This document shows positions 12,663-25,398 of a DNA stretch of 64,000 nucleotides, piece after piece. The notes under the pieces are model-generated. The model ran no database searches and was not told where the DNA came from. It saw nothing but the letters and a program-made list of their open reading frames with translations. Positions within the stretch are counted from its first letter, which is position 1. Every line of letters begins with the position of its first letter. The position numbers and the translations under genes were made by a program. The stretch is from Epiperipatus broadwayi (lineage: Eukaryota; Onychophora; Udeonychophora; Euonychophora; Peripatidae), in assembly GCA_028023455.1 (NCBI GenBank), contig JAQFVV010012424.1:1904001-1968000 (forward strand), in the 5' to 3' direction.

Positions 12663-13704
12663 AAGACTTTGAAAAATATTAATTTTTGTAAGAATCATTA
12701 TTTCTTCTTCAAAAATATTTTTGTAGGCCTAAATTAAGCCTTTTGTATTTGATATTTTATTAAATTTATGTCTTCAATAAAATCTAAAAATTGGAAAGTG
12801 AAAGTAGAAAATAAGGTTTTATTTATTGCAAAAAAAAAAAAAAAATCTGAAAAATAAAATATTACAATTAAAATTATAATTATAGAAAGAATAAAAATAT
12901 TATAAGAATGGTTTTTTAAACAGGAAATGCTTCCATTTTGTTTTATATTTACTGTCACTAAAGTTATAACTGACTGGTTTTCTGCAAAAAGGTATTAAAA
13001 TTCAATAAAATATAAATGTGACAGACTGATTTAAAATGAGTACTTAATAATATTACAACAAATAAAATATATAAAAGTGAATAGATTTTATATAAACTTG
13101 ATTTAATTTTGTTATAAAAATGTATTTTCTATATTAACTAAAAAGTATAGTGATACAAAATTAGAAATCGCCACCACATTTTATATTTTGTTTTTTATTG
13201 ATTATGTGTGAGGGATTTTTGTATCACCTAATAAATAATATGCTGTATCAAAAATGTAATTTTTTTTTGTTTAATTATATGGATGATTGCTTTATCCTGT
13301 AAAAATACACATTAATTTTCATTTTAAGAACTTGCAACATTGAAAAAAGATATCTTTTAAAAGCATAGGAAATTGTTGGCTCATCATTATTTCTAAAGAT
13401 TTAAATTGTAAAATAAATTATTGTTGGAGATTGTAAAGAAATAGATCTTTATTATCAGTGTTGACATGTAATCTTGGTTGAATTGTTTTTATCATCTAGT
13501 TAACACAATTTGCTTTCATACGGTGAATTTAAGAGACAATGACGTTGGAAAGTGGCACATTATTATTGAACAAATGTTGTGTCTTGCTTATAATAACACA
13601 TGGCCTAGCTAAATCAATGTTTTCATACAGATAACTTAAAAAATATATAATTATTTAATAAGGAAAATCATAAATTTGCATTTAAAAAAAAAAAAAAGAT
13701 ATGT
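12663..13704. other. AT-rich stretch, nothing recognised
   Basis: No gene or transposon end was recognised. Poly-A runs occur near 12830 and 13684. Confidence 0.5.
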
Positions 13705-13960
13705 GTAAGAGATTGTGATGCCAACTGATGAGTACTAGTTAATTATGAAATGTGTATGTTAGGGATCACAGACCTTTTTACATGTCTTTGGTCATATGTT
13801 TATGATTACACTCCTCCACAAGGTATTAGAAGCTTATAGAAACTAGTCCCTATCTTGCATGACAGTGTTGTAGTGAAAATTACATTCCATAATTATATTT
13901 ATTAAATTGATAATCTCTGATCTAATGAATGATTAAAAATTAGTAATACAGATTAATGCT
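13705..13960 (+). repeat. Retrozyme-like repeat, family G copy 1
   Basis: It begins with CCAACTGATGAG: the core CTGATGA is at 13725-13731 and GAAA at 13747-13750, in hammerhead order. The family text follows: ATGTCTTTGGTCATATG, CTCCACAAGGTATTAG, AGAAACTAGTCCC, GTGAAAATTACA. Homologous copies lie at 16626-17060, 30117-30355 and 60575-60745. In the second of these the units are in tandem, as expected for retrozymes. Confidence 0.55.
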
Positions 13961-14631
13961 TTTATGAAATTTTCATCACTGGAGAACATCTTCAAATTAT
14001 GATTCAAAGTATATACTACAAAACAGTAAAATTTATAAAGCAATTTTTTAAAAAGAAGTCTTTTTTTATATATATTATTGCTTGTTTAATTAAAGAAATG
14101 GATTTTGTTAACTTTTTAAAATTCAAATTGAAAATATTAACAAATTTTCCAATTTTTTCATATTTAATTATTGTAATCTTCACATATTAAATTTTTTATG
14201 CTATCATTTTCTTAAAAAAAAATAGTTTTACATTAATTTTTTGTTTGGAAATATAAGTAATTTTATATCTACAATATCACTATTACCAAGCGACCAACAT
14301 GTTTAATTGTTGTATATATCTAAATCTAGCTTAGAATTTTATATATTTCTAGTGGCTTCACTTATCAACTATATGCATATAATTAAATTATTGGCCAAAA
14401 ATGGTGTATATTAAGCAATTATTGTGTTAGATTGTTTCTATATTTCTTAAGCTTTATATGCACTCAACTTCAGCCTCTTTTTTCAAGGATGTCAGTAAAA
14501 TCTGTTTGTTCTCTCACCCATCTGTTTTATTTTTGATCTCCTCTGGTTACTCCTAATATCTCTCCATACTATTTATTGAGTGGTCTGAAGTCTCTAAAAT
14601 TGAGCTAAACATATTTCTAGAAGCAATGATA
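13961..14631. other. No gene seen
   Basis: AT-rich DNA. The 63-codon frame at 13999-14190 is low complexity (Phe, Ile and Lys rich) and is treated as chance. Confidence 0.5.
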
Positions 14632-14832
14632 ATAGATATACAATTGAAATCTTAAACTGGATTATAAGAGATTATAAAAGACATAGAAAGAGACCATATG
14701 TGAGATGGATGAATGAAATAAAGAAGTGTTCTGGAGTGATGTGGGGGAGAGTAAATGACTTGAACTTGAGAGATCTTCACCCTGCAGTGGATTGGTAATG
14801 TTTGAAAATGATGGTAATGATTGCATGTACTC
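14632..14832 (+). pseudogene. Non-LTR retrotransposon RT C-terminus
   Basis: The frame from about 14690 reads RPYVRWMNEIKKCSGVMW, then a short linker, then LRDLHPAVDW and a stop, with an AATGATGGTAATGA tail. Upstream, AGAAGCAATGATAATAGATA matches the ARRNDN-type block of the same protein end. This is the conserved C-terminal tail of a LINE family with at least six other fragments in the window (11.2, 17.1, 17.9, 33.9, 34.8 and 63.5 kb). Everything upstream is missing. Confidence 0.7.
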
Positions 14833-14917
14833 ATAATTTAAAAATTTAGCATAGACATTCAAAGGATTAAATTGAAGTGTTGCCACATACTTTTAAAGCA
14901 TAATTGTGCTCCATATA

Positions 14918-14990
14918 GTTTGGTGCAGTGGTAGATTATCGGACTCTGAAGGTAAGATCTTTGAATTGATTCCAATTTTCATACTTCCAG
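14918..14990 (+). repeat. tRNA-derived SINE head, family S
   Basis: GTTTGGTGCAGTGGTAGA resembles a tRNA A box, and GAATTGATTCC lies where a B box is expected. Only the head is present, and no family S tail follows. It is probably a truncated SINE rather than a functional tRNA, because paired acceptor ends are not apparent. Confidence 0.5.
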
Positions 14991-15271
14991 TGCTCAAACA
15001 TCTAACAAAATCCTCAGCATTAACTCATTCCATTGTTTTTTAGTTTTATGTGCAATTGTTATGTCCAAAAAGGTATTAGGAAAACAAATTTATATATTAT
15101 TTTAATTTAATTAAGCTTGTAAAATAACATTTCCCCCTCTCATCGCAATTGTGCTAACTAATATAACCTTAAGTAATCATGACATGCTAGATAACATTGG
15201 ATCTATGAATTGCTCAAGCTTACACTAGGTGGCATAACTGGGGTGAGAGAAAAAGAAAGCATTATGTAAGT

Positions 15272-15581
15272 CAGAGATAGTCAAAACACTGCCCATAGGC
15301 TGCATATGGACTATGGTGAAAATTTGTGTAGGCCTCCTAGAGATTTTGGATTTTTTCAAGCAAAAAAATAATATCTAATGCTTATAACATATTTTAGCTC
15401 TATCACTAACCAATAATCTTGAAGTTGATTATAAACAATTATTATATCTTGTCTACTTTTTCAATAAAAACTCTTTAAAGCAACATATAAATGTACTATA
15501 TTTATTATTTTGGATGTAGTTCTTGGATAAATATTTCTTTCTTAGTGCCACTCTTGGATTATTTAAAGTTGGATAGCTCTA
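15272..15581. mobile_element. Degenerate hAT-like MITE
   Basis: The left end CAGAGATAGTCAAAAC and the right end, read in reverse, TAGAGCTATCCAACTT form imperfect terminal inverted repeats. Inside the left end is a GCCCATAGGCTGCATATGG block like those of hAT/Charlie-type elements. Flanking 8-mers ATGTAAGT and ATGCAAGC differ by two transitions, as an aged 8-bp TSD would. It is 310 bp with no coding capacity. The call rests on weak matches. Confidence 0.45.
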
Positions 15582-16625
15582 ATGCAAGCTGAGGTCATAT
15601 GATCTTTGTTGGTTTAATTAAGCTTGGTAATAAATTATATATATATTACTCAGATAATTGGTTCAATCAGGTTATTTGTTTTCTATAAATTAGTTTTAAG
15701 GTTCTGCAGTAAACCAATGCTTATTAAACTCTTATATTCACAATTCTTTTTTATAAATATATTTTTTAATTATTCATAACCTTATGGAAATTTACTAAAT
15801 TCTCTTTTAAAGTTAGTAGTACTATTATCTTGAGCATTATCATGCTGACACCATTAATCAACTTTTTTTAAAAAAAAATATTGCAGTTCTTTAAAATGTT
15901 TATATTACAGTTTCAGAGTCATAACCTTTAGTTTAAAACGTGCTGTGGTAAGCAAGTCAAAATATCAATTAAGTTAATGCCTGAAAACTTACAACCCATA
16001 TGTGACTATTTGGCTTGTATTCAAGTATGTTTTAGGCTGTCAATTTTTTAACTACCAAATATGTATATCTAGATGTTGCATTTTATCATCAAATTAGAAA
16101 CAACTAAATGTGTGATTAAATATGGTGTAGATCAAGAAAAGTATCTTTTTTTTAGCTTGCTTTTTGATGATTTGTTATATACAGTAATGGTATAAAATTA
16201 AATATAAAATTTAAGGATGATTGAATTTAAAATGTTATTTATTATTTCTCTTCTTTCTTACATGTTTTTTAACATCCGATATAAGAGAAACAATTAGAGT
16301 TGTAAAGTTAGAGATATTTAGAAAAAGAAACTTGTATTCAACAGATTATGAAAACCATTAACAGATAAAATGTGATTACTTTTTTTTTTACTATTTTATA
16401 AACAAAATTGTTTATGGGAAGGAAAGAAGAATATAGCAATATCTATATGAGTTTTAAACTCAAAGATTAAAAAAGGTCCGTAAGCTTGAAATGCTGGCTG
16501 AGTATGTTAATGATTCCACATTTGTTTATTGCATGAATAATCATGTAGTAATAATAGCTACAATGTGGTGTGTATTATGAATTTGTCCTGCTCAATTTAT
16601 TTAAGGCAACAAAAATGAAATAATT
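15582..16625. other. Mostly featureless, one hammerhead-like motif
   Basis: No gene. At 16461-16497 the text AAAGGTCCGTAAGCTTGAAA followed by TGCTGG resembles the 3' signature of Penelope-like elements (hairpin, then GAAA), with the CTGANGA box degraded to AGATTAA. Confidence 0.4.
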
Positions 16626-17060
16626 AGGTGTAAGAATCAATAGATAACACTGACATCACTGCATGAGAATGGTGAAGTGAAAATTACACTACAGAAATAT
16701 TATTCATTATTGGATAATATCCAGTCTAATGAATGAAGTGGTTTGGCTCAAAGTTGTGAGGGCATTACATTTGACACTTATCAAATAAACTGTAGTAATT
16801 TTCTATCTATATATACTGAACAATGATAAAGATATGAATAAGAGATTGGTCTGGGCCAGCTGGTTCTGCATAAAATGTGCATATTGGAAATCAGATCTTT
16901 TTCACATATCTTTGGTTATATGTTTATGATTACACCCCTCCACAAGGTGTTAAACATGTCTAGAAACTATTCCCCATCTTGCATGAGAATGGTGGAGTGA
17001 AAATTACACTATAAAAATGTTTTTCATTATTGAAAAGGAACCGGACTAAATTATTGAAAT
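16626..17060 (+). repeat. Family G tandem repeat, 320-bp period
   Basis: GCATGAGAATGGTG followed by GTGAAAATTACACTA occurs at 16661 and again at 16981, exactly 320 bp apart. Between them lies the unit body (GAATGAAGTGGTTTGGC, TTGACACTTATCAA) and, at about 16845-16905, a degraded form of the hammerhead-like start seen at 13725. The arrangement is therefore end of one unit, motif, start of the next. Head-to-tail copies joined at a ribozyme-like motif match the known organisation of animal retrozymes. No protein is encoded. Confidence 0.55.
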
Positions 17061-17245
17061 CTTTGAAATTGGATCACAAGAGATTGTAAATCTTCTAGAT
17101 GGAGAACACATGTGAGATAGATGAAAGAAAGAAGTTTGTTGATGTAATATGGAGAAGAAAGGTATGGACTAGAGAAGCTGGAATAAACGGAGATATCTTT
17201 CATCCTTCTGTATATTTGGTTAAATGATGATGATGTGGATTAAAA
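17061..17245 (+). pseudogene. Non-LTR retrotransposon 3' end (degraded)
   Basis: It matches the fragment at 14632-14832: AACACATGTGAGATAGATGA (RTHVR-like), ATATGGAGAAGAAAGGTATG, TTTCATCCTTCTGTATATTTGG and an ATGATGATG tail. Several frameshifts are present. Confidence 0.55.
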
Positions 17246-17924
17246 AATATTTGATTATAGAAATAATACTATAGATAAAGATTTAAGATAGTTTGATTTA
17301 ATTGAAAAGAGTTGATTAAATAAAAATTGAAATATGTAAACAATAAATAAAAAAAAATTAAATGTATTAATTGAAAAATAAATTGAACAAGTTATTGCTT
17401 TTAAATATACAGAGGATTATATAATTAATTATGAAAATAATGTGAAAAAAAGTGGAATTATTATAAGCAAGCAAGTTTTTGATAAGATAATAAAACATCA
17501 TATAGGCATTAAAATTCAAATTAAGTGGGTTTTAAAATTATATTTGAAAATATATTTGCATCGAATTTTAGATTGAAAAGAAACTGGCTGAAATTTTTAA
17601 GATGAAAGTTTGAAGAAAAGGATGAATAAATGTGATGAAAAATTGATGATTATAAAGTGGAATGGAAAAAGAAAGATGAGCTGCTAAGAAATTGATTAGA
17701 GAAATTCAAGTGGCCTATTTTTAGAAATAGAGAAATATTATATATATATATAGAGAGAGAATTATAAACAACTAAAAAAAAGTATAAAAAGGAAGTTGAT
17801 ATTTTCTGTAGTTAAGCAAAACATTCTTTGGGAAGATTGTCATGTTTAAACAAAAATGAAATACATTATTTTATTCCCCTTTGATTAGCTTACATCTCTA
17901 TCATTTGATTCAATTTAAGTTTTT
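17246..17924. other. AT-rich, nothing recognised
   Basis: A-rich sequence with a short TA/GA microsatellite near 17741-17760. No gene. Confidence 0.5.
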
Positions 17925-18095
17925 AGAAGAATTTATAAAACACTTAGAAAAGAGACCCTATATAAGATAAGTGGATAAAATATGTAAGTTTGTTGGTGCG
18001 GATGTTGAAAAGAGAGGTATGATTTTGAGAAACCGAGTCATACACAGAGTGATTTCCATCCTGCAATGAATTAATAATGGCTGATAATGATGATA
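17925..18095 (+). pseudogene. Non-LTR retrotransposon 3' end (degraded)
   Basis: It shares the family order GAAAAGAGACCCTATATAAG, AGTGGATAAAATATG, GAAAAGAGAGGTATGA, TTTCCATCCTGCAATGAATT, with an AATGATGATAAAAATGATG tail. This is another copy of the 3' end described at 14632. Confidence 0.55.
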
Positions 18096-18867
18096 AAAAT
18101 GATGTATTTATTAGATAATAAATTAGGACATAAATTATGAATTCATAGAAATATTTTTTTTTACATATAGTTTGTTCATATCAAATGCTTTTATATATAG
18201 ATCTGCTGCATTAATATGATTATTTCTTTTTATTATTATAGTATCAAGTTTTTAAGCTTCAGCACAAAGTTATTAAAATCCACAGCAGAGTTTTAAGCCT
18301 GTAATATTTTTTATTTTCTATTTGGAAATAAGTTGTGTTGACATCTTTCACTTACAGCTGACATTTTTTTACCACTTGATTTATTACTATAGCAATTGTT
18401 TCTTTTAATTCTATAATTTTTAAACTTTCGAATTTTTAGTTATCTTGCAATTATAATTTTCTGTCATGCCTCATCAGAAAGTTATATTATTTATAAGAAG
18501 AAAATTGTGTATATATATTCTGTATTCACAAGTAATATTAATTCCAAAAATATGGAGATAAACAGTAGTTAATGAAATATATAAATAGTATGTATGTTTA
18601 TATATAAAATTATACATATTACTCAATAAAGAAAATACTTTTCATACATCTATATTGATTTGAAGTATGGCTAATGTTTTCCCCAAAACTTCTAATTTTC
18701 TAGGTAGAATGACATGTGTAAAATGAGATTATAATGTTTAGAGAAAAGTCTCAATTTGTTCAAGAAGAAACGTGAAAACTTTAGATAAGCTATCACTTAA
18801 TTCAGTACAAGAGATATTTGTCAGTTATTATCATTCACATATTTCATTTCTAACATCCATTTGTTGA
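18096..18867. other. No gene seen; upstream flank of PLE1
   Basis: AT-rich. The N-terminal RT region expected upstream of the Penelope frame is not recognisable here, so the element appears 5'-truncated. Confidence 0.5.
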
Positions 18868-20339
18868 CAAAACAAAACATACAATAATCTTATTGATGTA
18901 AATCCTGACAGTCAAAATCAAATAGTAATTGGTATTCCAGTGAGGCCAATTATTAGTAGTTGTGATACTTATTACGAGAAAATTTCAAAGTGGGTGTATA
19001 ATAATATTTTTAAAAAATATATTACATTATTTGAAAGAAATTGTGTTAATAATTCTATACAGTTTGTTAGTAAAGTGAAAGTTTTTCTAGAAGCTAACGT
19101 TTTTAAAATTTTGGTTTTTGTAAAGTTAGATATAGTTAGTATGTATACTAACACTGATCCGAGGGTTGATATTTGTTGTTTTATGGATTTATATAATAAA
19201 GATAAAGGGGTAAAATTAAAAATTGAGGGTTTTCTTTTATATGAAATATTAGTGATTTATTGTAAGGACCTTATTTTTAAATATGGGGATGAATTTTATA
19301 AGCAAAAAGAGGGTTTAAGTATGGGTAATAGTCTGAGTGGTTTTTTGGCAGGAATATATATGTATAAGTTTGAAGAGCAATTTTTTAATTATAATAGAAA
19401 TAAACCAATTTTTTATGTTAGATATGTTGATGACTATTTTATGGTTTTCAATGGTAATAAAAGAAATGCAGATAATGTTTTGAGTTATATTAATGGTAGA
19501 GTTGAAAAAATAAAATTTACTATGGAAAACGAATATATTAATGTTATTGAATATATGGATGTTAGAATTTTTTTAAAAATTGATAGGAATGGTAGTGTTA
19601 GTATAGAAACATCTGTGTTTAGAAAAAAACATTTTTTGGATTATCAAATAATTGGTTTTCACATATTGATAATCATAGTAAAATTAATATTGTTAATAAT
19701 AAAATTATTAGGACAATTAAGTTATGTTCAAATAGTAATTTGTTTGGGAATGAGATTGATATTATTAGGAATGAATGTTTTATGAATGATTATCCTAGGG
19801 GTGTAGTTAAACATTTGTTTTCTAATAAAAATATAAATGAAATAAGAAATAGAATGGGATTAGATAGGAGTAGGAATAGAGAAAAAAATATTTATGTTGG
19901 TTTTAATATATCTAAAGATTTATTTATTAAAGTTAAGAAATTAGTTAAAATGATTAATAGGAAATATAATGTTTCAATTTGTCCAGTATATAAAAAGAAA
20001 GCAAGTTTAAATCTTTTAATTAATAATAATGGGGACTATAATAGGTTAGACATTATGAATTTAGTTTATTTGTTAAAATGTTTGAATTGTTTTAGAAAGA
20101 AATGACATATGCTGGGACTAGTAAGAATAAATTAAAAACTAGATTAAAACAGCACTTAGGTGATAAAAATAACTGCTGTTCACATTCACATGAATAAATT
20201 TAAGCATAGGGATTTTGATATAAAATCTTTAGAATGTATTAAGTCATATAATGAAAGGATGGTAAAAGAAAGTGTATACATTAATGAAATAAAACCAGAA
20301 TTAAATAGGATGTTAATAGATAAACAGAAAAGAAAATAA
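18868..20339 (+). pseudogene. Penelope-like element polyprotein, PLE1 (RT plus GIY-YIG)
   Basis: The open frame begins at 18868, just after a TGA. The apparent GTG start at 18940 is not real, because coding sequence continues upstream. RT landmarks in order are PVRPIISS, KLDIVSMYTNTD, EGLSMGNSLSGFLAGIYM and the catalytic box FYVRYVDDYF (about 19413-19440). A frameshift near 19645-19652 moves the frame to the one open at 19740-20105, which holds the linker and a GIY-YIG start (NLVYLLKCLNC). A second shift near 20100 restores MTYAGTSKNKL, and a third near 20190 restores the C-terminal part, ending at the TAA at 20337-20339. PLEs copy RNA into DNA using the RT and nick the target with the GIY-YIG nuclease. 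This copy lacks the RT N-terminus and has about three frameshifts, so it is inactive. Codons are strongly A/T-biased, like the surroundings. Confidence 0.88.
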
Positions 20340-20558
20340 TAGGTTTTTAATTAAATGTTTTAAAGGATATATATAGATGTTTTTTTAATAAAAGGAAATT
20401 GTTTCTCTTTGAGTTGTGTTTGTTGGTAATAGGAAAGGGGAGTGAGATAAGGTAAATTTTTGGTTATGAATATATTTTGTAATTTTTTATTTATTTATTT
20501 ATTTTTATGGAATATGTGTTATTCATTATATATTATATTTTATTTTATTTTAGTGTGC

Positions 20559-20600
20559 CTTGAAAAAGACTATATAAAATAGTTGAAATGTTGGATTTTT
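20559..20600 (+). ncRNA. Hammerhead-like motif at PLE1 3' end
   Basis: About 220 bp after the PLE1 stop, CTTGAAAAA is followed by a 6-bp stem (GACTAT/ATAGTT, one G-U pair) and then GAAATGTTGG. Order and position match the hammerhead-type motif known near PLE ends. The first core box is degraded (CTTGAAA instead of CTGATGA), so cleavage is unlikely. A poly-T run follows. Confidence 0.5.
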
Positions 20601-21697
20601 TTTTTTATGATTATAGTCATATAAAAAACAATCTTTAAAAAGAGGGAGTTAGTTTGTTTTATTTCTAATTGGATTCTCACAATGATTATAATTTTAATTT
20701 CTTCAGCTTGACTAGATTTACAGTTAAGTGGATGTATCCTAAAATCCTTATAATATGCATACAAAATATTGACTTTGGCAGAAATTCCTGGAATTTTTTA
20801 CATCTTCCAAAAATTACATTGTGTTTTCTACATAAAGCATATGCAAAAATGAATTTTTTGAGAACTCATGAGAGATTTGATAATATTTTTTGAGAATGTC
20901 TTAAAACTCTATTTGTATTGTGGAATCAATCTAGTCTTTTAAAAACTGTTTAAATAATTTTAAATTATGTATATCCATATGACATAATGACTGGATAAAA
21001 GAGGACCATCATATAATTATCAAACTATAACAGTTGCAGCAGAAAAGTAAATGATATGTTTATACACGTGAAATGATTTCTGTCATCTTATAGAGTTCTT
21101 ATGTTCATGTAATACAGCTTCCCTGCTGTAGAATTTTTATCAGAAAATAATGGACTTTGAGATGATAGTTCTGCCATAAATGTTATACCTATGAACTTAA
21201 TGATAAATTCTGTTAATAGATATTGCCATTTTATACTTTTTGTCTACTATTTTTATTTTTTCTGGCAAATATTGATTTTACTGTAGATAATTCTAGAATA
21301 TTTCTTCTTTCATATGTAATAGAAAATTATTTTTTAACTGGAATTATTATTTATAAAACATTAAACTCCTAACAGTTTGGAAACAAATTCTTCTACTTAC
21401 TGGTCATCAATTGGTTGTCTATTTTAGATTCTAATAGACCATTTTATGAGAGCAGTTAATGAAACTGATTATAAATCTTCTATCAGATAACTCTGATTGC
21501 TTTTATAGTAATCTATCTGTAAATAAAAATATTACATTGGTTATGTATTTTTATTTTAGTATAAAGCACATATAAATGTAGTACTACTAATAAATAAGCA
21601 TTCCTATTATTTTATACAAATCCTCTATTATAGGGTGAAAAGAGTTTTTTGTTTATATTTGATTAAGGAAAGAATATATATATATATATATATATAT

Positions 21698-21742
<45 letters not shown>

Positions 21743-24303
21743 CCTTAATCATATATATATATATATAATATAATTAAAGAAACTTTTAGGACATCCTATT
21801 ATCTGTACTATGCATTGCAAAATTCTTTTGTTTAGCAATCAAAGAATTCTGTTTAAAGTTGTTGAAATGTTTCCTTTTCACAGACCCCAGAAATTCTCTC
21901 TGCACAAGTACACTGATAATGTTTAAATGAAAGCTCATTCTTTTTTGTCTTAACCTTTCAATTGTCACACTCTGAACAAACTATGTTGGCTGTGAAAATC
22001 AAAGTTATGACCAGATAGCAAAGGGAAGAATATTCAGTGCTTTTCCTAGTGCTATTATACAGATAATGATGTTGAGTGAGTGTAGTGGCCAAGTTGGCAT
22101 GGGTTTTCCCATAGTGTACCTTTATACAAATAGGCTCAGAGCAGTTGATCTTATAAACAATTTGATGTGAGGCCTTTTCAGGGAGTTTATCCTTTGTATT
22201 ATTTAAAAGTCAGTTAAGAGATGGAGGTGAACAAAATGTAATGTTATATTTATCAAAACAAATATTTTTAGCTTAGGTGTGTGTGAATATATACCGATGT
22301 GGGGTACTCAATAATAACTGGAATCATTTTTTTGGTTTTCAGCACCTGTTGTAGTATATATTTCTGCTGTTATATACATCTTGCAGGAAATCTGCATTAA
22401 TCTTCCAAATGATATCACCATGTGAAATTGTGGGGCCAGGTGCCACATTTGGGTATAAAGTGCATTTTTCATATTTGTCAATTTTATTATAATGGGTAAA
22501 AAGTTCAACAATGTGAAATTCTGTTTTCATTTACAGAAAACAACAAAGAAAAAAGCTGTAATGCTTGAAAGAGATTATAGTCAGGCTGATCTCATAAAAG
22601 TACAAGCTTATGAGTGATTTAATTGAAATGTTAAACTCACCACATCCCTATAAAGCTTGGCAAGTGAAGTCCAAAGTCAAAACAATGCTGTTTTTTTTTG
22701 ACACACATGGCATTTCTCTCAAATTTAGTTTGTAATGGTCAGACATTTTTATCTGCAAGTTCTGAAACATTTTTGTGATGTGGTAAAATATAAACACCCT
22801 GTTTTGTGACAAAGAAAAAAGAGCAAGTTTCACCCCAACAAAGTATTATCTCTTAAACCTTTGAGTGTGAAACACTTTAAAATTAAATCCAACATGACCC
22901 AGATTATCTATGAGCCATTTTCACTTGATATTGCTTCAAGGCATTTTTTTTTAATTTCTTGAATGAAAAAAAAATGTCTATTTTTTTGCAGGCTTAGAAC
23001 TTGGGGGTAGAATGATGGAGATATTAAAATGCATTATTTTGCAAGTGCTTCTGACTACTTTGAAAAGTGACAAACAGGTTTAGACAATTGCATTGCTTTA
23101 AATAGACTATACTTTTAAAAGTATTTCAGTTTGCAACACCTAAAAATAAATATGCCATTTTTTATTTCAAAATTCTAATTATGTTTTGACCTCCCTGTGT
23201 ATATTCAATACTTAATTAGTGATTGATTAATTGCTCATTCAAATTATGCAATATAAAAACATGTTTACAGTTTACATTTACGCAAATCGCTCTACATCTA
23301 AAAAAATTACTTATCACATTTAGTTCTGATCTACATATTTTCCTTTCTAACTAGAAATTCTTCAAACTTCTGAAGCTTAATAAATGATTCCATATATGCA
23401 TATGTGAATAAACTATGTGATATATTTAAATCATAGCGTGAATAACATTTATCTACATATCTTGAAATAATGCTATAAATTAAATAGGAAGGCAGGTGAA
23501 AATATGTTTTTATTTATATCACAAAACTTTATAATGTATTTTAAGTATTATATCTTTTAAGTGATCAAAATATATTTGTTATTTATAACATACTGAGATA
23601 TATAAGTTTCATTTATGTCATAAGATCTTATTTATATTTTAAATGATCATCATATATAATGTTTGTCAGAATGTTTGTGATGATGGCATTTTAATATTAA
23701 TCATTTGTTGGACTATTTCCATCATTTAATATTTAAAAGCACGCTGAGACATTGCTGTTTATTAACTATTATTTTTGACTCAAAGTCAGATGTAATGGTT
23801 GATAAACATTGTGGATTCTTGGAAAGATATATGTATAAATTTAAGTTTCAATTTTATATTACTCGTGTGAATGGCATAAATAATCGTTCATTGATTGCAT
23901 ATTTTATATAAGCAGTATCACATCAGAACATTGGCTAAAACAAATTCCTCACTGAAATTGCTGACTATAGGTAATAGAAGCCAATTTGAAGATAAGAATT
24001 TTTTTTTTAAATAATATTTTTTAAAGCATTACTTGCATTGAGTAAAAGTTTATTGAACTAGATATCATATATAACTTTGTATAAAATCCAAGTTAAATAA
24101 AATGAAAAAAGAAAATTCATTTTATGTTATAAGTTCAAGTGTATTTAAAAAAAAAATTATAAATGAAAATATACAATTAGAGATGTGCATTTTTTTAAAC
24201 AAACTTATACACACACACATATATATTATTTATTGTTTTTTGCAAAGTTATTTGAATTAGGCAGCCTATATTAATTATATTTGGATTTTTTCATCTTTGA
24301 AAA
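20601..24303. other. AT-rich stretch, no gene recognised
   Basis: Contains a foldback of (TA)n between GATTAAGGAA (21661) and TTCCTTAATC (21742), and otherwise unique-looking AT-rich sequence. A block at 23661-23715 (GTTTGTGATGATGGCATTTT, ATTTCCATCAT) also occurs at 12367-12420 and, inverted, at 51838. The short frames here show no conserved motif. Confidence 0.5.
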
Positions 24304-24440
24304 CAATCATGTGACCTCATTTTACATTGTTCAACAGCAATTTTTATTCACCACTATTATGCCATCTAGTGTAAGCTTTAATAATCAGTAGATGCTACAT
24401 GGTGTATTTAATAAATCCCTATCCAGTGCTGTTCTATCAA
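24304..24440 (-). repeat. Family B foldback repeat, diverged fragment (B6)
   Basis: AATCATGTGACC, CTAGTGTAAGCTTTAATAAT, CAGTAGATGCTACATGG and AAATCCCTATCCAGTGC align by eye with the ordered blocks of family B (see 58885-59410). Most of the unit is missing and divergence is high. Confidence 0.45.
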
Positions 24441-24663
24441 ATATAAATGTTTGTTAATTTGGACTGATAGCTTGATAGTCAAAAATGGAAGTAAAATATG
24501 GCTGTTAACAGAAAATCTAGCCAGGGGTATTTCTCCCAGATATGAAGCTCATCACTAAGTAAAAATATATATTAAAAATTAGTCTGGGAATATTAGATAG
24601 GGTATATTTGAAATTTAAAAAATAAACAATAATATAAATAAAAGTAATTTAAAAAAAATCAAA

Positions 24664-24785
24664 TAGCTTTATTGTTTATGTGTTAACAAGAAGTTCGTGT
24701 GCAGGAAGTACCCGAACTGGAATCAAACTGTGGGTTTTAAATCCAGTCTGTTATTTTACTTCTACACTAAACTATGTAACACAGT
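24664..24785 (-). repeat. tRNA-derived SINE, family S
   Basis: On the minus strand a tRNA-like head (ACATAGTTTAGTGTAGAAG, then GTTTGATTCCAG as B box) is followed by GAACTTCTTGTTAACACAT and ACAATAAAGCTATTTG, the shared family S tail. Confidence 0.6.
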
Positions 24786-24984
24786 AAAATAATTAATAAC
24801 CTAAAATATGCATGTTAATTATACTTATTTTTTATTATATAAATCGGAAGGCCTAATAGTTATTGGCAAATGAATAATTAATTATAAAAGATGCCATTTT
24901 TGGAAATTTGCGAAACTGTATGAAGCATTTGTGTTTTTATCTTTTATCTATTTACATGAAATTTTTAAAATTAAAACTAAACAA

Positions 24985-25105
24985 AAAATAAATGATTTAC
25001 TCCTTGGAATTTCATAAGAAAATCAATTATTGGGATTGTAGTCCATGGATCTTGAGCTCCAAAATCTGCCACTCTGCTCCTGCAATAAGCCATACAGGGA
25101 AATAT
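24985..25105 (-). repeat. tRNA-derived SINE, family S (diverged)
   Basis: The minus strand shows GGCTTATTGCAGGAGCAGAG, a GATCCATGG segment, and a tail TTATGAAATTCCAAGGAG. It is more diverged than the copy at 24664. Confidence 0.45.
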
Positions 25106-25346
25106 TTTATAAGATTAAAATAACTGTAATTTCTAAACACAAATATTTATATTAGTTTGGAAATATAGATATTAATATAAATTATGTTAAATAGAAGTAA
25201 GTAGTGCCATATTGGCAGAAGAAGATTAGTTCATATTGCCAAATTATTTCTTTTTATGTTTATAATACTTATATATTACAAAGAAATAAAGTCAGATATC
25301 ACATGACCTAATTTAAACAAGCTTGTTAAGAGCTTATTTGCAAGCT

Positions 25347-25348
<2 letters not shown>

Positions 25349-25398
<50 letters not shown>

